A DNA stretch of 64,000 bases from an uncultured Verrucomicrobiales bacterium. Lineage in GTDB: Bacteria; Verrucomicrobiota; Verrucomicrobiia; Verrucomicrobiales; DEV007. Both the position numbers and the translations under genes were made by a program. The DNA lies in assembly GCA_937891465.1 (NCBI GenBank), contig CALAHF010000162.1, positions 61,967-125,966 on the forward strand, given 5' to 3'. Positions 8,683-17,524 of this stretch are shown here, one piece after another. The stretch's first letter is position 1. Every line of letters starts with the position of its first letter. The notes below the pieces were generated by a model. The model saw only the letters and a list, made by a program, of their open reading frames with translations. It had not been told where the DNA came from and made no database searches.

Positions 8683-9790
8683 TTTCTTGGGCGTCCCGAT
8701 CAGTAGTTTTCAATATATCACTGAAATTGGGCTCCGTCAGGCCGTTTAAATTTTTACGAATGATGTCAGCGCGGAGGACGTCTCTTTCTTCTGCGCTTAG
8801 TTTTCTTTTTGCTGAAATTTGAAGGTGTGCTGGCTGAATTTCAGTCAGCAACACGTTAATCGATTCTCGTTCTTCAGAGTTAAAAACTCCAAGATCGCAA
8901 CCCAGCCGAACCATTGAAAGCAAGTTCAATGCCTCTTTTGATGGGATGATGTGGGCATACCGCAAAAGGGCATAAGCTCGACCAATCTGATCCTGCAACA
9001 TGGTTGAGCGGTCTTCTACTAAGCGTTGCCGGGCGTTTTTTTCGTTCTCGATCATCCGGTTGATGACTTTGTCGAGATGCTCAATCACCTGCTCTTCGCT
9101 GGTGCCGAGAGTGGTCTGGTTCGAGACTTGAAATAAATTTGCAAGGGCTTCGGTGCCTTCTCCATATAACCCGCGAACGGCCAGGCCGATTTTATTGGCG
9201 GCCTGAATCGTTTGATTCACCTGATCGCTCAAGACCAATCCGGGCAGGTGAAGCATCGCCGATGCGCGCATTCCGGTTCCCAAATTCGTCGGGCAGGCGG
9301 TGAGATAGCCGTATTTGCCGTCGTAGGCGTAGGGTAGGGCGCTCTCCAATTCAGTATCGATTTTATCGAGAGATTTGAACGCGTTGAGAAGTTGTAAACC
9401 CGGTCGGATCGCCTGCATTCGAAGATGATCTTCTTCGTTGATCATGATCGAAATCGTCTGCTTACGATTCATCACCGTGGCGCAACCGGGGCCTTTCGCT
9501 GCGTGCTCGCGACTCACCAAATGGCGTTCGACGAGAACTTGTTTTTCGATCGCTGAAAGTGACGTCATTTCTTCCGAAAACGCGTCTCGCATGTCTCCCA
9601 ATTCTTCCACGGCCGGCCGAATTTCGTCCATCACAATGCGGCGATCATCTTCCTCGGCCCAGCCGGGAAAGGGGCGGTTTCCGATGTTCCGCGCTAAACG
9701 GACGCGGCTCGTCATCACAATTTCATCCTGCGGCCCGGACGCGCGCATCCATTCAGCAGGTTTTTTTAGCAAGGTAGAAAAGCGCATCAT
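8675..9790 (-). CDS. mcsB: Protein-arginine kinase McsB
   Basis: ATP:guanido phosphotransferase-fold enzyme that phosphorylates arginines in proteins, marking them for ClpC-ClpP in Firmicutes. It has 371 residues. The N-terminal segment IVMTSRVRLARNIGNRPFP and the signature CPTNLGTGMR (Cys166 onwards) are diagnostic and separate it from creatine/arginine kinases by length and by the missing N-terminal domain. mcsA lies 37 bases upstream and clpC overlaps its end, which is the same gene order as in Bacillus. A ctsR repressor gene is not present here. Confidence 0.94.
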   Translation of the reverse strand: MMRFSTLLKKPAEWMRASGPQDEIVMTSRVRLARNIGNRPFPGWAEEDDRRIVMDEIRPAVEELGDMRDAFSEEMTSLSAIEKQVLVERHLVSREHAAKGPGCATVMNRKQTISIMINEEDHLRMQAIRPGLQLLNAFKSLDKIDTELESALPYAYDGKYGYLTACPTNLGTGMRASAMLHLPGLVLSDQVNQTIQAANKIGLAVRGLYGEGTEALANLFQVSNQTTLGTSEEQVIEHLDKVINRMIENEKNARQRLVEDRSTMLQDQIGRAYALLRYAHIIPSKEALNLLSMVRLGCDLGVFNSEERESINVLLTEIQPAHLQISAKRKLSAEERDVLRADIIRKNLNGLTEPNFSDILKTTDRDAQENE

Positions 9791-9827
9791 GACAGGAAAA
9801 AGTCAGTCGTTGAATGTTGAACAAACA

Positions 9828-10412
9828 TTACGAATCTCCGATTTTCGGCGGGATGGTGGTTTCTGATTCCAATTGGGAAATCGCGTCCCGCAGCCGGGCG
9901 GCTTCTTCGTAATCTTCAGCCTCGACCGATGCTTGCAGGTTCGTTTTCAACTCAGACAAGCGATCTACTTCTTCAGGAGGTGCTCCGCCGCTTTCGACGA
10001 ATCCCTGAGGCGTTTTTCCGCGATGCTCCGTATGTTTGTGCATCGCTTCGAGAAGGCTGTCGAGCCCTTCGTTAAAGACTTCGTAGCATGCCGAGCAGCC
10101 AAATCGGCCCGTCTTTTTGAAATCACTTTGAGTAAATCCGCAGACCTTACAGGTAAGTTCTTCAGGCTGTTCCGGAACCTCGGAAACGGTCTCTTCTTCT
10201 CCCATTCCTTCCAGCATATCCGCAAGGGCAAAACCTGTCGGATCCGTCACGCCTTTTTCATCGGCGCACGATTTACACAAGTTTACCCTTTTGAGCTTCC
10301 CCTCTACCAATTGGCTAAAAAAGAGGGTCGCATCTTCGGTTGAGCACACGTCGCAATTCATGTTTCGGCAGAGAATGATACGCACCCGATCCAGTTTTGA
10401 GACCGCGTGCAT
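9828..10412 (-). CDS. mcsA: McsA-like zinc-finger activator of McsB
   Basis: Adaptor that binds and activates the McsB arginine kinase. It shows paired zinc-binding motifs CDVC...CKSC and CKVCG...CSACY, and a C-terminal UVR motif (LQASVEAEDYEEAARLRDAI) of the kind shared by UvrB, ClpC and McsA. As read from 10412 it has 194 residues. An internal ATG at 10361 would start directly at MNCDVCSTEDATLFF, which matches the usual McsA N-terminus better, giving 177 residues. Neither start has a strong Shine-Dalgarno. It is the first gene of the mcsA-mcsB-clpC operon; 108 bases separate it from ilvE upstream. Confidence 0.9.
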   Translation of the reverse strand: MHAVSKLDRVRIILCRNMNCDVCSTEDATLFFSQLVEGKLKRVNLCKSCADEKGVTDPTGFALADMLEGMGEEETVSEVPEQPEELTCKVCGFTQSDFKKTGRFGCSACYEVFNEGLDSLLEAMHKHTEHRGKTPQGFVESGGAPPEEVDRLSELKTNLQASVEAEDYEEAARLRDAISQLESETTIPPKIGDS

Positions 10413-10520
10413 CGAGATAACTTACGACAGACTTTCGCAGACGTCTACGATTGGCGTGAATTATGTGAAAATTATCGTAAGAAACAATATTCCCCAGATG
10501 GTTTCGCCGAAAAAACTGAT

Positions 10521-11540
10521 TTAGACCACTGTCAGCCAACCAAATTGATCTTCTGCGTCTCCCACTTGGATCGCGGTGAGCGCTTCGCGGATGCGTTTGG
10601 TGTTTTTACCAACCGCGCCGCCTTCTCCTCCAGCATAAAATTCTTTGCCGTTGCGGATGAAGGTTCCGACGCCTGCCAAAACTGCCGCTGTTCCGGAAAG
10701 TGCTGCTTCTCCGCCGTCAGCGATCCATGAAATGATTTCATCTGCGTGGAAGTCGCGCTCAGTGACTCGGTAGCCGAGGCTTTTTGCGAGAGTCAAAACT
10801 GAGTCGCGAGTCACGCCGTGAAGGAACGTGTCGTTGAGCGGTTTGGTGATTAATTCCTCGTCATTCAACAGCATGAAATTTGAAGCACCCGTTTCCTGAA
10901 CATCGCCGCCCGGGCAGAACAAAACCTGATCGGCTTGATATTCAGTTCGCGCACCAATGACTTGTTTCAGAGCTGCCGCATAATTGCCGCCCGTTTTGGC
11001 CGAACCAAATCCGGGAACTGCGCGCATTCCGTCTTCCTTGATCAAAATACGAAGCGCTTTGTCGCCTGAAAAATACGCACCGACAGGGGATGTCAGCATG
11101 AAAAAGCACGCCTCAGAAGAACCTGTTCCTGCTGCGCCGATGTTCGCCTCAGTGCCGATGATCGCCGGACGAATATATAAAGTTCCCGGCGCGTCCGGAA
11201 TGCTCTCGCGGTTTTCAGCAACGAGATCGCACACGATTTTCTTGAGAAATTCCTCACCGGGAAATGGCAAAAAAAGCAGCTCTGTACTACGCTTCATGCG
11301 GGCTGCGTGTTTGTTTAAACGAAAAATTTGGGCGCCGCCTTCCATGGTGCGGTATGCCTTCATTCCTTCAAAGCACTCGCTGCCGTAGTGCAAAACGTGT
11401 GACGCCGGGTGGAGCGAAAGGTTCTGCACCGGCCCAATTTCTGCACTGCTCCACTCTCCGTTTTTAAAATAGGCAGTCGCCATGTTTTCGGAAAACTCAG
11501 TTCCAAAAGGCTTCGACGGTTTCGGGGCAGGATCACTCAT
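10521..11540 (-). CDS. ilvE: Branched-chain amino acid aminotransferase
   Basis: PLP-dependent fold-type IV transaminase for leucine, isoleucine and valine with 2-oxoglutarate. It has 339 residues, closer to the longer type-II (BCAT/mammal-like) form than to E. coli IlvE. Visible motifs include LHYGSECFEGMKAYR, the lysine-bearing GSAKTGGNYAAAL (Schiff-base lysine), VQETGASNFMLL and EAALSGTAAVLAGVGTF. It stands alone on the minus strand. A 22-bp-phased repeat lies just before its start, between it and the SprT-like gene. Confidence 0.94.
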   Translation of the reverse strand: MSDPAPKPSKPFGTEFSENMATAYFKNGEWSSAEIGPVQNLSLHPASHVLHYGSECFEGMKAYRTMEGGAQIFRLNKHAARMKRSTELLFLPFPGEEFLKKIVCDLVAENRESIPDAPGTLYIRPAIIGTEANIGAAGTGSSEACFFMLTSPVGAYFSGDKALRILIKEDGMRAVPGFGSAKTGGNYAAALKQVIGARTEYQADQVLFCPGGDVQETGASNFMLLNDEELITKPLNDTFLHGVTRDSVLTLAKSLGYRVTERDFHADEIISWIADGGEAALSGTAAVLAGVGTFIRNGKEFYAGGEGGAVGKNTKRIREALTAIQVGDAEDQFGWLTVV

Positions 11541-11556
11541 TCGTTACAGGTTTCTA

Positions 11557-11599
11557 CGAACCAACAGGGTCTATTAGACGAACCAACCCTATTGATTCG
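11557..11599. repeat. 22-bp-phased intergenic repeat, locus 3 (2 units, inverted)
   Basis: Units at 11557-11577 (CAACAGGGT orientation) and 11579-11599 (ACCCTATTG orientation), starting 22 nt apart. The facing arrangement can fold into a hairpin. Confidence 0.85.
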
Positions 11600-11653
11600 G
11601 GCGACTCTCGCTGAAGTCCGCGCAATCGTCAAAGGCCAAACAAAGGCGGTGCG

Positions 11654-12358
11654 TTAAGATTCAGAAGCACCTCGCGCGGCGACTTCGTTGTTGGACAGAT
11701 TTTCGTCCAATACCTCCCGCAGGCGGAACCGGGCATCATACCGGCCCTGTGCTTGGCTTTTGCAACACGCATAGCATGCCACAGGTCGACGGAATTTCCG
11801 AACGCGGGGAACTTCTGAATTACAAGAAGGACACTCGTAGAGAAATTTTCGCTTCACTTGCCGGGGCTGAAACGGTAGCGAGTGACAACGGGATTCGTCA
11901 GGGATTCCCAAATCACAACAGGCTTGATGCCATTCATGACCGTGCGGCTGAATGCGACGTCCTTTTGCACGAACATGAGCTACGAGGTGAGCCAGTTCGT
12001 GACGCAATGTGCGATCCATTTCGCCAGGACCGTCAATCCCCGGTAAATCTAAAAGCGATGGATTCAGTTCAATTCGGCAATCGCGATAATGCGCCCGCCC
12101 TGCAGCCGTTCGCATACGCTGATTCCAGATCACGTTGACGCGACGTGCTAGCTTTGTCAGGCCAAGACCGTTTGCGAACTCGCGGCATTGTTCGGTCAAC
12201 TCCTGTTCCGTTGGGGCAACGAAGGGTTCGTCAAGAGTGATGGAAGGCGACACAGGAGCTGCGGCTCGCTGTGTGAACGGCGAGAGGTTGCGATCAGAAG
12301 AAGGCTGATCTTTGAGCGGGAAAAGCTCGAGTTGGTGTGGGTGTCCGTAATCCGCCAT
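11654..12358 (-). CDS. SprT-like zinc metalloprotease
   Basis: Protein of 234 residues with an SprT/Spartan-type catalytic core. LRHELAHLVAH contains the HExxH zinc-binding glutamate site, preceded by the substrate-side segment YRDCRIELNPSLLDL. A C-terminal zinc ribbon (YECPSC...PVACYACC) follows, as in SprT-like proteins. Eukaryotic relatives cleave DNA-protein crosslinks; the bacterial role is not established. The N-terminal ~60 residues look disordered. It is divergently transcribed from the PcfJ-like gene across a 273-base AT-rich gap, so the two may share regulation. Confidence 0.85.
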   Translation of the reverse strand: MADYGHPHQLELFPLKDQPSSDRNLSPFTQRAAAPVSPSITLDEPFVAPTEQELTEQCREFANGLGLTKLARRVNVIWNQRMRTAAGRAHYRDCRIELNPSLLDLPGIDGPGEMDRTLRHELAHLVAHVRAKGRRIQPHGHEWHQACCDLGIPDESRCHSLPFQPRQVKRKFLYECPSCNSEVPRVRKFRRPVACYACCKSQAQGRYDARFRLREVLDENLSNNEVAARGASES

Positions 12359-12631
12359 AGCGAAAAGAGAGAGCAGAATGGGTTGATTCTAATTACTAGA
12401 ACTACAAAAATAACAGGAACTCAAGAAAAAGGTTAAGATTTCTTAAGTAATTTTGGACTTTCTATATTCCGTCTATTTCCGCCAAACGGTTCTATCGAGT
12501 GAAGAGTCAGACGATTCGAATTCTAATCATGGAGAATTTTCGGCAGTTGGAAAGCAATTTTCCTTCCAACTTTTTTAGAAATTTATCCACAATCGTTTCA
12601 ATCAATCTCCGGCTCGTTGGGAATTGATATT
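12359..12631. other. AT-rich divergent intergenic region
   Basis: This 273-base gap separates the starts of the SprT-like and PcfJ-like genes. It is clearly richer in A and T than its neighbours (notably 12405-12470 and 12525-12600) and presumably holds both promoters. I see no convincing repeat, RNA gene or operator. Confidence 0.5.
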
Positions 12632-13978
12632 ATGGACAGTTTTGAAATCGACTTTACGTTGCGGTCTTGCGGAAAGAGAAAAGAGTGGAGATCGCCCATG
12701 CCGTTCGACCCTCCAGCTATTCCGGGATTTCAATTTTCCGGTGGAAAACTCCGTATCATTTCGCCGGAATCGGAAATGATTGTCACTGGATGGCCTGAGC
12801 CAAATGCCATTCGTAAAACGACGAGACGACTGGGTTGGTATTCGTTTACTCCGGAGTTCAGATTGGTCCGCCCCTATCGCTCCAGTCGCGCTCGAAAGAC
12901 TGCTGCACATGCCTCACAGCCGACTTCACAGCTTGATTTTAATTTTTTGGAGACGGCAGATTCACCAAAGCCATCCAGTTTACTTCCACTTGCAAAGCAG
13001 CGGAAAAAAGCGTTCGACAGCTTTCGTTTTTCTTTGCCAAAACCGGTCGCGGCAAGTTTGGAACCGTTCGTGAGTCATCAGTGGCCGCTCTTGAATTTAC
13101 TGCGATACGATGAGTCTGCACTGGAACTAGCAGGACAAAATCCGGCCCTCGCCTTTCTCCTCGCGCAGCGGATGAATGGCGACCGCGAACTCATTCGGAC
13201 ATTGAATTGTGGTTCGATGCGGCAGCGGGATATTCTTGATTCATTGGGGCTTCCGTCATCGCCAAGCGCCGTGAAATTGTTTCGGAAAATCAAACCGACT
13301 TCCATCAATGGTGATAATTCTGGCGTGCTGATCGCGACGATTCGAGCCGAGTTGGGACGGCAGAAGCCACGCCTTGCTCATCTCGAATCAATCAACGCCG
13401 TCGTGCTCGAAATTCTAAATCACCCGCAGGCGTCCGGCGCGGCTTCGCAAACGTTGCTGGCAGAGGTGGCGAACGATCCCAGTGAAAATCATCGCGCCCG
13501 AATTGTCCATCTCATCACAAATACGTTGCGGATGAATTTCGAGCTTCATCCGCATCACGAAACGCCGTCGTTCCCGAATATTCGGAGGCTTCGTCAGATC
13601 CACGATCAGCTGGCGGAAAATTATCGACGCCGGTGGCGGCAGTTGAACGAGGTGAGAAAAGTGGATTCCCGTCGATTTGAGATGCCACCTCTCACTGGAA
13701 TTCCCGGAAAAATCGAACCGATCACCAGTCCCGAAGCGTTGGTCGAAGAAGGCGAGGAACAAGGCAATTGCGTGGCTAGTTACGTTGGAAAAGTCGAACG
13801 TGGAGAAACGTTTATCTATAAAGTGTTAGAGCCTTCCCGGAGCACGTTGTCCATCGTGAAAAATCCCGATGGTTACTGGAGAATTGGCGAGCTGGAAGGC
13901 AAATTTAATACAGAAGTTTGCTCGTGGACCGAGGATTTCGTTGAAGCATGGCTCGAACGGTATCGTATTTCGGTGTAG
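12632..13978 (+). CDS. PcfJ-like domain protein
   Basis: Protein of 448 residues from ATG 12632 (a TTG five codons upstream is possible). The C-terminal ~100 residues match the PcfJ-like pattern: EEGEEQGNCVASYV (the Cys-Val core), IYKVLEPSRSTLSIV, then WRIGELEGKFN. PcfJ proteins are often found on conjugative plasmids and phages, but chromosomal copies of unknown role also exist. The N-terminal two thirds are basic and unfamiliar. There are no conjugation genes nearby. The C39-like gene follows after 33 bases on the same strand. Confidence 0.7.
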   Translation: MDSFEIDFTLRSCGKRKEWRSPMPFDPPAIPGFQFSGGKLRIISPESEMIVTGWPEPNAIRKTTRRLGWYSFTPEFRLVRPYRSSRARKTAAHASQPTSQLDFNFLETADSPKPSSLLPLAKQRKKAFDSFRFSLPKPVAASLEPFVSHQWPLLNLLRYDESALELAGQNPALAFLLAQRMNGDRELIRTLNCGSMRQRDILDSLGLPSSPSAVKLFRKIKPTSINGDNSGVLIATIRAELGRQKPRLAHLESINAVVLEILNHPQASGAASQTLLAEVANDPSENHRARIVHLITNTLRMNFELHPHHETPSFPNIRRLRQIHDQLAENYRRRWRQLNEVRKVDSRRFEMPPLTGIPGKIEPITSPEALVEEGEEQGNCVASYVGKVERGETFIYKVLEPSRSTLSIVKNPDGYWRIGELEGKFNTEVCSWTEDFVEAWLERYRISV

Positions 13979-14011
13979 GTTGCGGACTTCGCATTTTTTG
14001 CCTGCCCGCTC

Positions 14012-14827
14012 ATGTCGATTTCTCACGATATTTCTCTCATTCTGGTTCTCGTTGTCAGTGTGCTCGCATTCGCTATTGGTTTGTTAGTGGGAAAAGGGGC
14101 TCCCAAATGGATCAAGGCGGGAATGGCAATCGCCACGCTTTTAATTGTGCTTCGGTTCACTTTGTTGCGGAATCCACAGATCGAATATCATCTTTTTGAA
14201 GGTGATTGGTACTCTGTGGTTCGGCCGTGGTGGGGGTTTCCTCCCGCGATGTTTTTGACCGGAGCGGCCATTTTTCAGGTGAAACGTTTTAGTGTTCGCG
14301 TCTTGGCGAAAGCAGCCGCAGCCATCGTTTTTTACGTCGCAACGCGGACAGTCGTCGCGTCCTTGATGATAGATCATTCCGAGCGAATGGAGAATTTTCC
14401 TGATCCGAACACCGGATTGGTTGCCCAGAAAACGCTTTATTCCTGCGGAGCAGCCTGCGCTGCAATGCTGCTCCATTTCGAAGGCATTCAAGCGAGCGAG
14501 GGAGAAATGGCGACGATTTGCCGGACCAACGCAGCTACCGCAACGGACGAATTCAATGTTCGGCGGGGGCTTCGGGAAAAGTTGGCGGGAACCGGGAAAA
14601 ACGTGGTCATCGAACATCTCGATTTTGAGTCCCTTTTAAAAATGCCGAATCGACCATTCATGGCGGTGATTGAATTTCAGCATCTACTTGATCACTGGGT
14701 CGTGGTAGAATCGATTTCCGATGACCAGAAAACGTTCCGCATACTCGACCCCAAAGGGACCATCATCGAATACACTAAGGCGAATTTTAAGGCGATTTGG
14801 AAAAACCGAATTCTGTTTATTGAGTGA
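14012..14827 (+). CDS. Membrane protein with C39-like peptidase domain
   Basis: Protein of 271 residues. The N-terminal ~120 residues hold four predicted membrane segments (first LILVLVVSVLAFAIGLLVG). The rest resembles a bacteriocin-processing C39 cysteine peptidase: QKTLYSCGAACAAMLLHF (catalytic Cys, about residue 148), LLDHWVVVESI (His) and ILDPKGT (Asp). The domain is expected on one face of the membrane next to the last segment. No ABC transporter or leader-peptide gene lies nearby, so a bacteriocin role is not supported. The gene is followed immediately by a secreted hydrolase gene. Confidence 0.75.
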   Translation: MSISHDISLILVLVVSVLAFAIGLLVGKGAPKWIKAGMAIATLLIVLRFTLLRNPQIEYHLFEGDWYSVVRPWWGFPPAMFLTGAAIFQVKRFSVRVLAKAAAAIVFYVATRTVVASLMIDHSERMENFPDPNTGLVAQKTLYSCGAACAAMLLHFEGIQASEGEMATICRTNAATATDEFNVRRGLREKLAGTGKNVVIEHLDFESLLKMPNRPFMAVIEFQHLLDHWVVVESISDDQKTFRILDPKGTIIEYTKANFKAIWKNRILFIE

Positions 14828-14828
14828 T

Positions 14829-15914
14829 GTGCTGAAAATGGCCACGCTGGTTTTCATCGCATCCGCTACTTTTTCACAAAGCCCCGACTACGGTTCTGAA
14901 AGAGTCGCTTACTTGCAGACCGACCACTTTGAAAAACCACTTCACGTCTGGTTGCCGGAGAACTACGAGATTACCAAAAAATGGCCAGTGATGTGCTACT
15001 ACCACGGCACCAGCGGCGAGCCGACGATCGAATACATGCGGATGTACACCGGCGGTAAGGACTGGGTTCTCATCGGGATGACCTATTTAAAAACCGGTCA
15101 GTTTCAGCATTCTGAAGAAAATCTCGCTGCTGAACGGAAAATTCTCGATGAAGTACTGGCGACCGTGTCCCGAGACGTTTCGATTGATCTGAATCGAATT
15201 TTTGTTTCCGGCTTTAGCAAAGGTGGCTGGGTCGCGGGGCTTTTTCTACAGACAGACACCAAGCTTGCGGGCGGGATGATTCTGGGAGCGGGAACATTCA
15301 CCGAAGGCATCGCACAGCATCCCAAAAAGATTTATATCGGAATCGGAGAGACGGATCCCAATTTAGCGATGAGTTTTCGAGCGCTTCGCGAATTTTCGGC
15401 CAACAAAGCGACGGAGATCACCCACGAAATCTGGCCCGGAATTGGCCATCGTTTTCCGTTGGATAAGATTGAGCCGTCATCTGAGCCCATGAAACAGTGG
15501 CTTCGCGTGCAAGCTGGCGTGGCGGATCAGGAAGAGGCGATTGGATGGATGGAGCCGGCTCTGACGGCGATTCAAAAAAACGAAGACAAAACGGCTTTTG
15601 AAAAACTGGAATTGATTCAGCGAATGAAGGCCTCACCACTTGCAAAACTGCTTGATGCTGAGGGGACCGATGCCCTTGCCGAGGTGGAAGCCAAACTATT
15701 GTCAGATCCAAAAGCCCAAACAGAACAGCAGGCAAAAACTGCATTTTTTAAAGTGATCGCCTACGAATCAAGAGATCGCTACGTCACCACGCTGGCCGAA
15801 TGTGCAGCGCAGTATTCGAAAATTGTTACGGCATTTCCCGATACGGAATATGCCCGTCAGTCAACCGTGGCGATGGAACGAATTTCGCAAACTCTGGGGG
15901 GTGCCACAAAATGA
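14829..15914 (+). CDS. Secreted alpha/beta hydrolase with C-terminal helical extension
   Basis: Likely start GTG 14829 (or ATG 14838), giving about 361 residues with a hydrophobic signal sequence ending near FSQS. The fold shows the oxyanion-side CYYHGTSGEP, a nucleophile elbow SGFSKGGW, and a C-terminal GIGHRFP (His), as in esterases and dienelactone-hydrolase-like proteins. The last ~110 residues are helical and end in a tetratricopeptide-like segment (CAAQYSKIVTAFPDTEYARQS). The substrate is unknown. It starts one base after the C39-like gene, so both are probably co-translated. Confidence 0.75.
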   Translation: MLKMATLVFIASATFSQSPDYGSERVAYLQTDHFEKPLHVWLPENYEITKKWPVMCYYHGTSGEPTIEYMRMYTGGKDWVLIGMTYLKTGQFQHSEENLAAERKILDEVLATVSRDVSIDLNRIFVSGFSKGGWVAGLFLQTDTKLAGGMILGAGTFTEGIAQHPKKIYIGIGETDPNLAMSFRALREFSANKATEITHEIWPGIGHRFPLDKIEPSSEPMKQWLRVQAGVADQEEAIGWMEPALTAIQKNEDKTAFEKLELIQRMKASPLAKLLDAEGTDALAEVEAKLLSDPKAQTEQQAKTAFFKVIAYESRDRYVTTLAECAAQYSKIVTAFPDTEYARQSTVAMERISQTLGGATK

Positions 15915-15966
15915 CTTTTCGGGGGTGCTTCGAGTTGCGTTTGATGATACTTTCCGCTCCGAATTT

Positions 15967-16875
15967 ATGAGGCAGCTGCAATTTATTTTTAACATGCTCG
16001 CGATTGTCGCGATGCCGTGCGTTTCTCCTCTCAGTCATGCGCAGGATAAACCGACCGTGCCCGAGTCGATTTCAGAAAAATCGATGAAGGGAGAGCTGGA
16101 GGCCGTCTTCAATTCGTGGCGTAAAGCTTCCCTCACAAAAAATGCGGTGGATTGGCTTCGGGTAACGTCCAAATCGCGTCAAATTGACGTTAAGAACGAA
16201 ATTATTTCTCAGAAACTCGAATTTCCCGATGCGCTTTTCGAGGTTCCGTTTTCCGCCCCGAGTTTGGAGAACATGCAACTGCTCGATATCTTTACCCGAC
16301 GGGAAACCTCGAATTCGATTTATTTTGGAAAGGCGGATTTCAGGGTCGGTGATCCGGCTCAGGTCAAAGACAACTTGATCGTTCTTTGCTATTTGAAAGA
16401 AGAAGGCCGCTGGCGGTTCGACAAATTGCGCATCGTGAAAATCCCGCCTGAGTCTGACATCATGGGCAAGCTTCGGCTCAGTGATTTTTCGTTTCTGAAA
16501 GGCCCTGAATTTCAGCCCCCACCGCAGCTCCCTGATCTCCCACAACCCGTTGGTCGCCCTGATTATATTGCTGAAATCTGGATCAACTCAGTTGGCTACG
16601 AAACGACAATCGAAGTCAACGGTCGGGAAACCGGAACCATCGTCAATGCCCGCGCCAAAGAACTGGTCATCGGCGGTCTTAATAAAGGAAGAAATACGGT
16701 TTTGGTGAAAACGAAGAAAATCGAGAACATTAAATTAGGGGTTCCTGATCGAGTGGAAATCGCGATTTATGCCGTCAAATCGATACAGGACAAACCGGTT
16801 CGAGTTTTCCATTTCCTGCCCGATCCGACCGACATTCCTGAAGAGAAATCATTGAGCTTTGGCGTGTCACATTGA
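15967..16875 (+). CDS. Secreted protein of unknown function
   Basis: I do not recognise this family. Starting at ATG 15967 gives 302 residues with a signal peptide that ends near SHAQ. An N-terminal alpha/beta half (about 25-160) is followed by a proline-rich linker (FQPPPQLPDLPQP) and a beta-rich C-terminal region, WINSVGYETTIEVNGRETG onwards. That region resembles small beta-sandwich binding modules. The frame is open further upstream but overlaps the preceding gene, and only the 15967 start gives a signal peptide. It is third in the 14.0-16.9 kb row of exported genes. Confidence 0.6.
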   Translation: MRQLQFIFNMLAIVAMPCVSPLSHAQDKPTVPESISEKSMKGELEAVFNSWRKASLTKNAVDWLRVTSKSRQIDVKNEIISQKLEFPDALFEVPFSAPSLENMQLLDIFTRRETSNSIYFGKADFRVGDPAQVKDNLIVLCYLKEEGRWRFDKLRIVKIPPESDIMGKLRLSDFSFLKGPEFQPPPQLPDLPQPVGRPDYIAEIWINSVGYETTIEVNGRETGTIVNARAKELVIGGLNKGRNTVLVKTKKIENIKLGVPDRVEIAIYAVKSIQDKPVRVFHFLPDPTDIPEEKSLSFGVSH

Positions 16876-16897
16876 TCAACATAAGATCTCTGTTTCT

Positions 16898-16940
16898 CGA
16901 TCCAACAGGGTCTGTTCGACGAAATGATAGTATTCGATCG
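16898..16940. repeat. 22-bp-phased intergenic repeat, locus 4 (2 units, one degenerate)
   Basis: A clear unit at 16898-16918 (CAACAGGGT orientation) and a decayed partner at 16920-16940 that keeps the CGA...TCG ends and 22-nt spacing but has lost the ACCCT core. Confidence 0.75.
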
Positions 16941-16984
16941 AAAAAAAGGTTTCCCCATCCAAGGCATTGTCTATTCTGATCTCT

Positions 16985-17524
16985 GTGAACGAAGCAACCA
17001 AACAGCCGACGAATCTGATTTTGATCGGATTTATGGGCACTGGAAAATCGACCATTGGGAAATTGTCTGCCCGCAGCCTCGGATTTAAATACGTTGATAC
17101 CGACGATGTTATTGTTGAGCTGGCCGGCAAATCGATTCCGGAAATCTTCGCCGAACATGGGGAAAAACGATTTCGTGAATTCGAGGTAGAGGCCCTGAAA
17201 TTGTGCGCTGAAAACGAGCATCAAGTTATCGCGACAGGCGGTGGCATTGTCACAACCGAAGAGAATCGTGCGCTGCTGAAAAAAGCCGGCTACGTTATTT
17301 GGCTTTCGGCAGAACCGGAAGCAATTTATGATCGCGTGAGTCGAAATCACAATCGACCATTGCTTAAAACCGAGGATCCGCTGGCGACTATCCGCGAACT
17401 CCTGGCGCAGCGGAAGGGCTTTTACGAAGAAACCGCCCAAATGGAAATTGCGACGACTGATTTAACTGTCGACGAAATTGTCCACGGAGTCACTGACTGC
17501 GCGCGAATCGCGTTTTCAGCTTAA
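16985..17524 (+). CDS. aroK: Shikimate kinase
   Basis: Shikimate-pathway kinase that makes shikimate-3-phosphate for chorismate synthesis. Walker A reads GFMGTGKSTIG, followed by YVDTDDVIVELAG (shikimate-binding Asp), FREFEVEAL and the VIATGGGIV glycine triad, then RNHNRPLL of the lid. From GTG 16985 it has 179 residues; TTG 16967 would add six. No distinct Shine-Dalgarno decides between them. Its TAA stop shares bases with the opposite-strand ssb stop (TTAA at 17521-17524). Confidence 0.93.
   Translation: MNEATKQPTNLILIGFMGTGKSTIGKLSARSLGFKYVDTDDVIVELAGKSIPEIFAEHGEKRFREFEVEALKLCAENEHQVIATGGGIVTTEENRALLKKAGYVIWLSAEPEAIYDRVSRNHNRPLLKTEDPLATIRELLAQRKGFYEETAQMEIATTDLTVDEIVHGVTDCARIAFSA

Noticed and set aside
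12632..13978. An integrated conjugative element at the PcfJ-like gene
   Set aside because: No relaxase, type IV secretion, integrase or attachment repeats are seen nearby.
14012..14827. A bacteriocin export system around the C39-like gene
   Set aside because: No ABC transporter, leader peptide or immunity gene is present.
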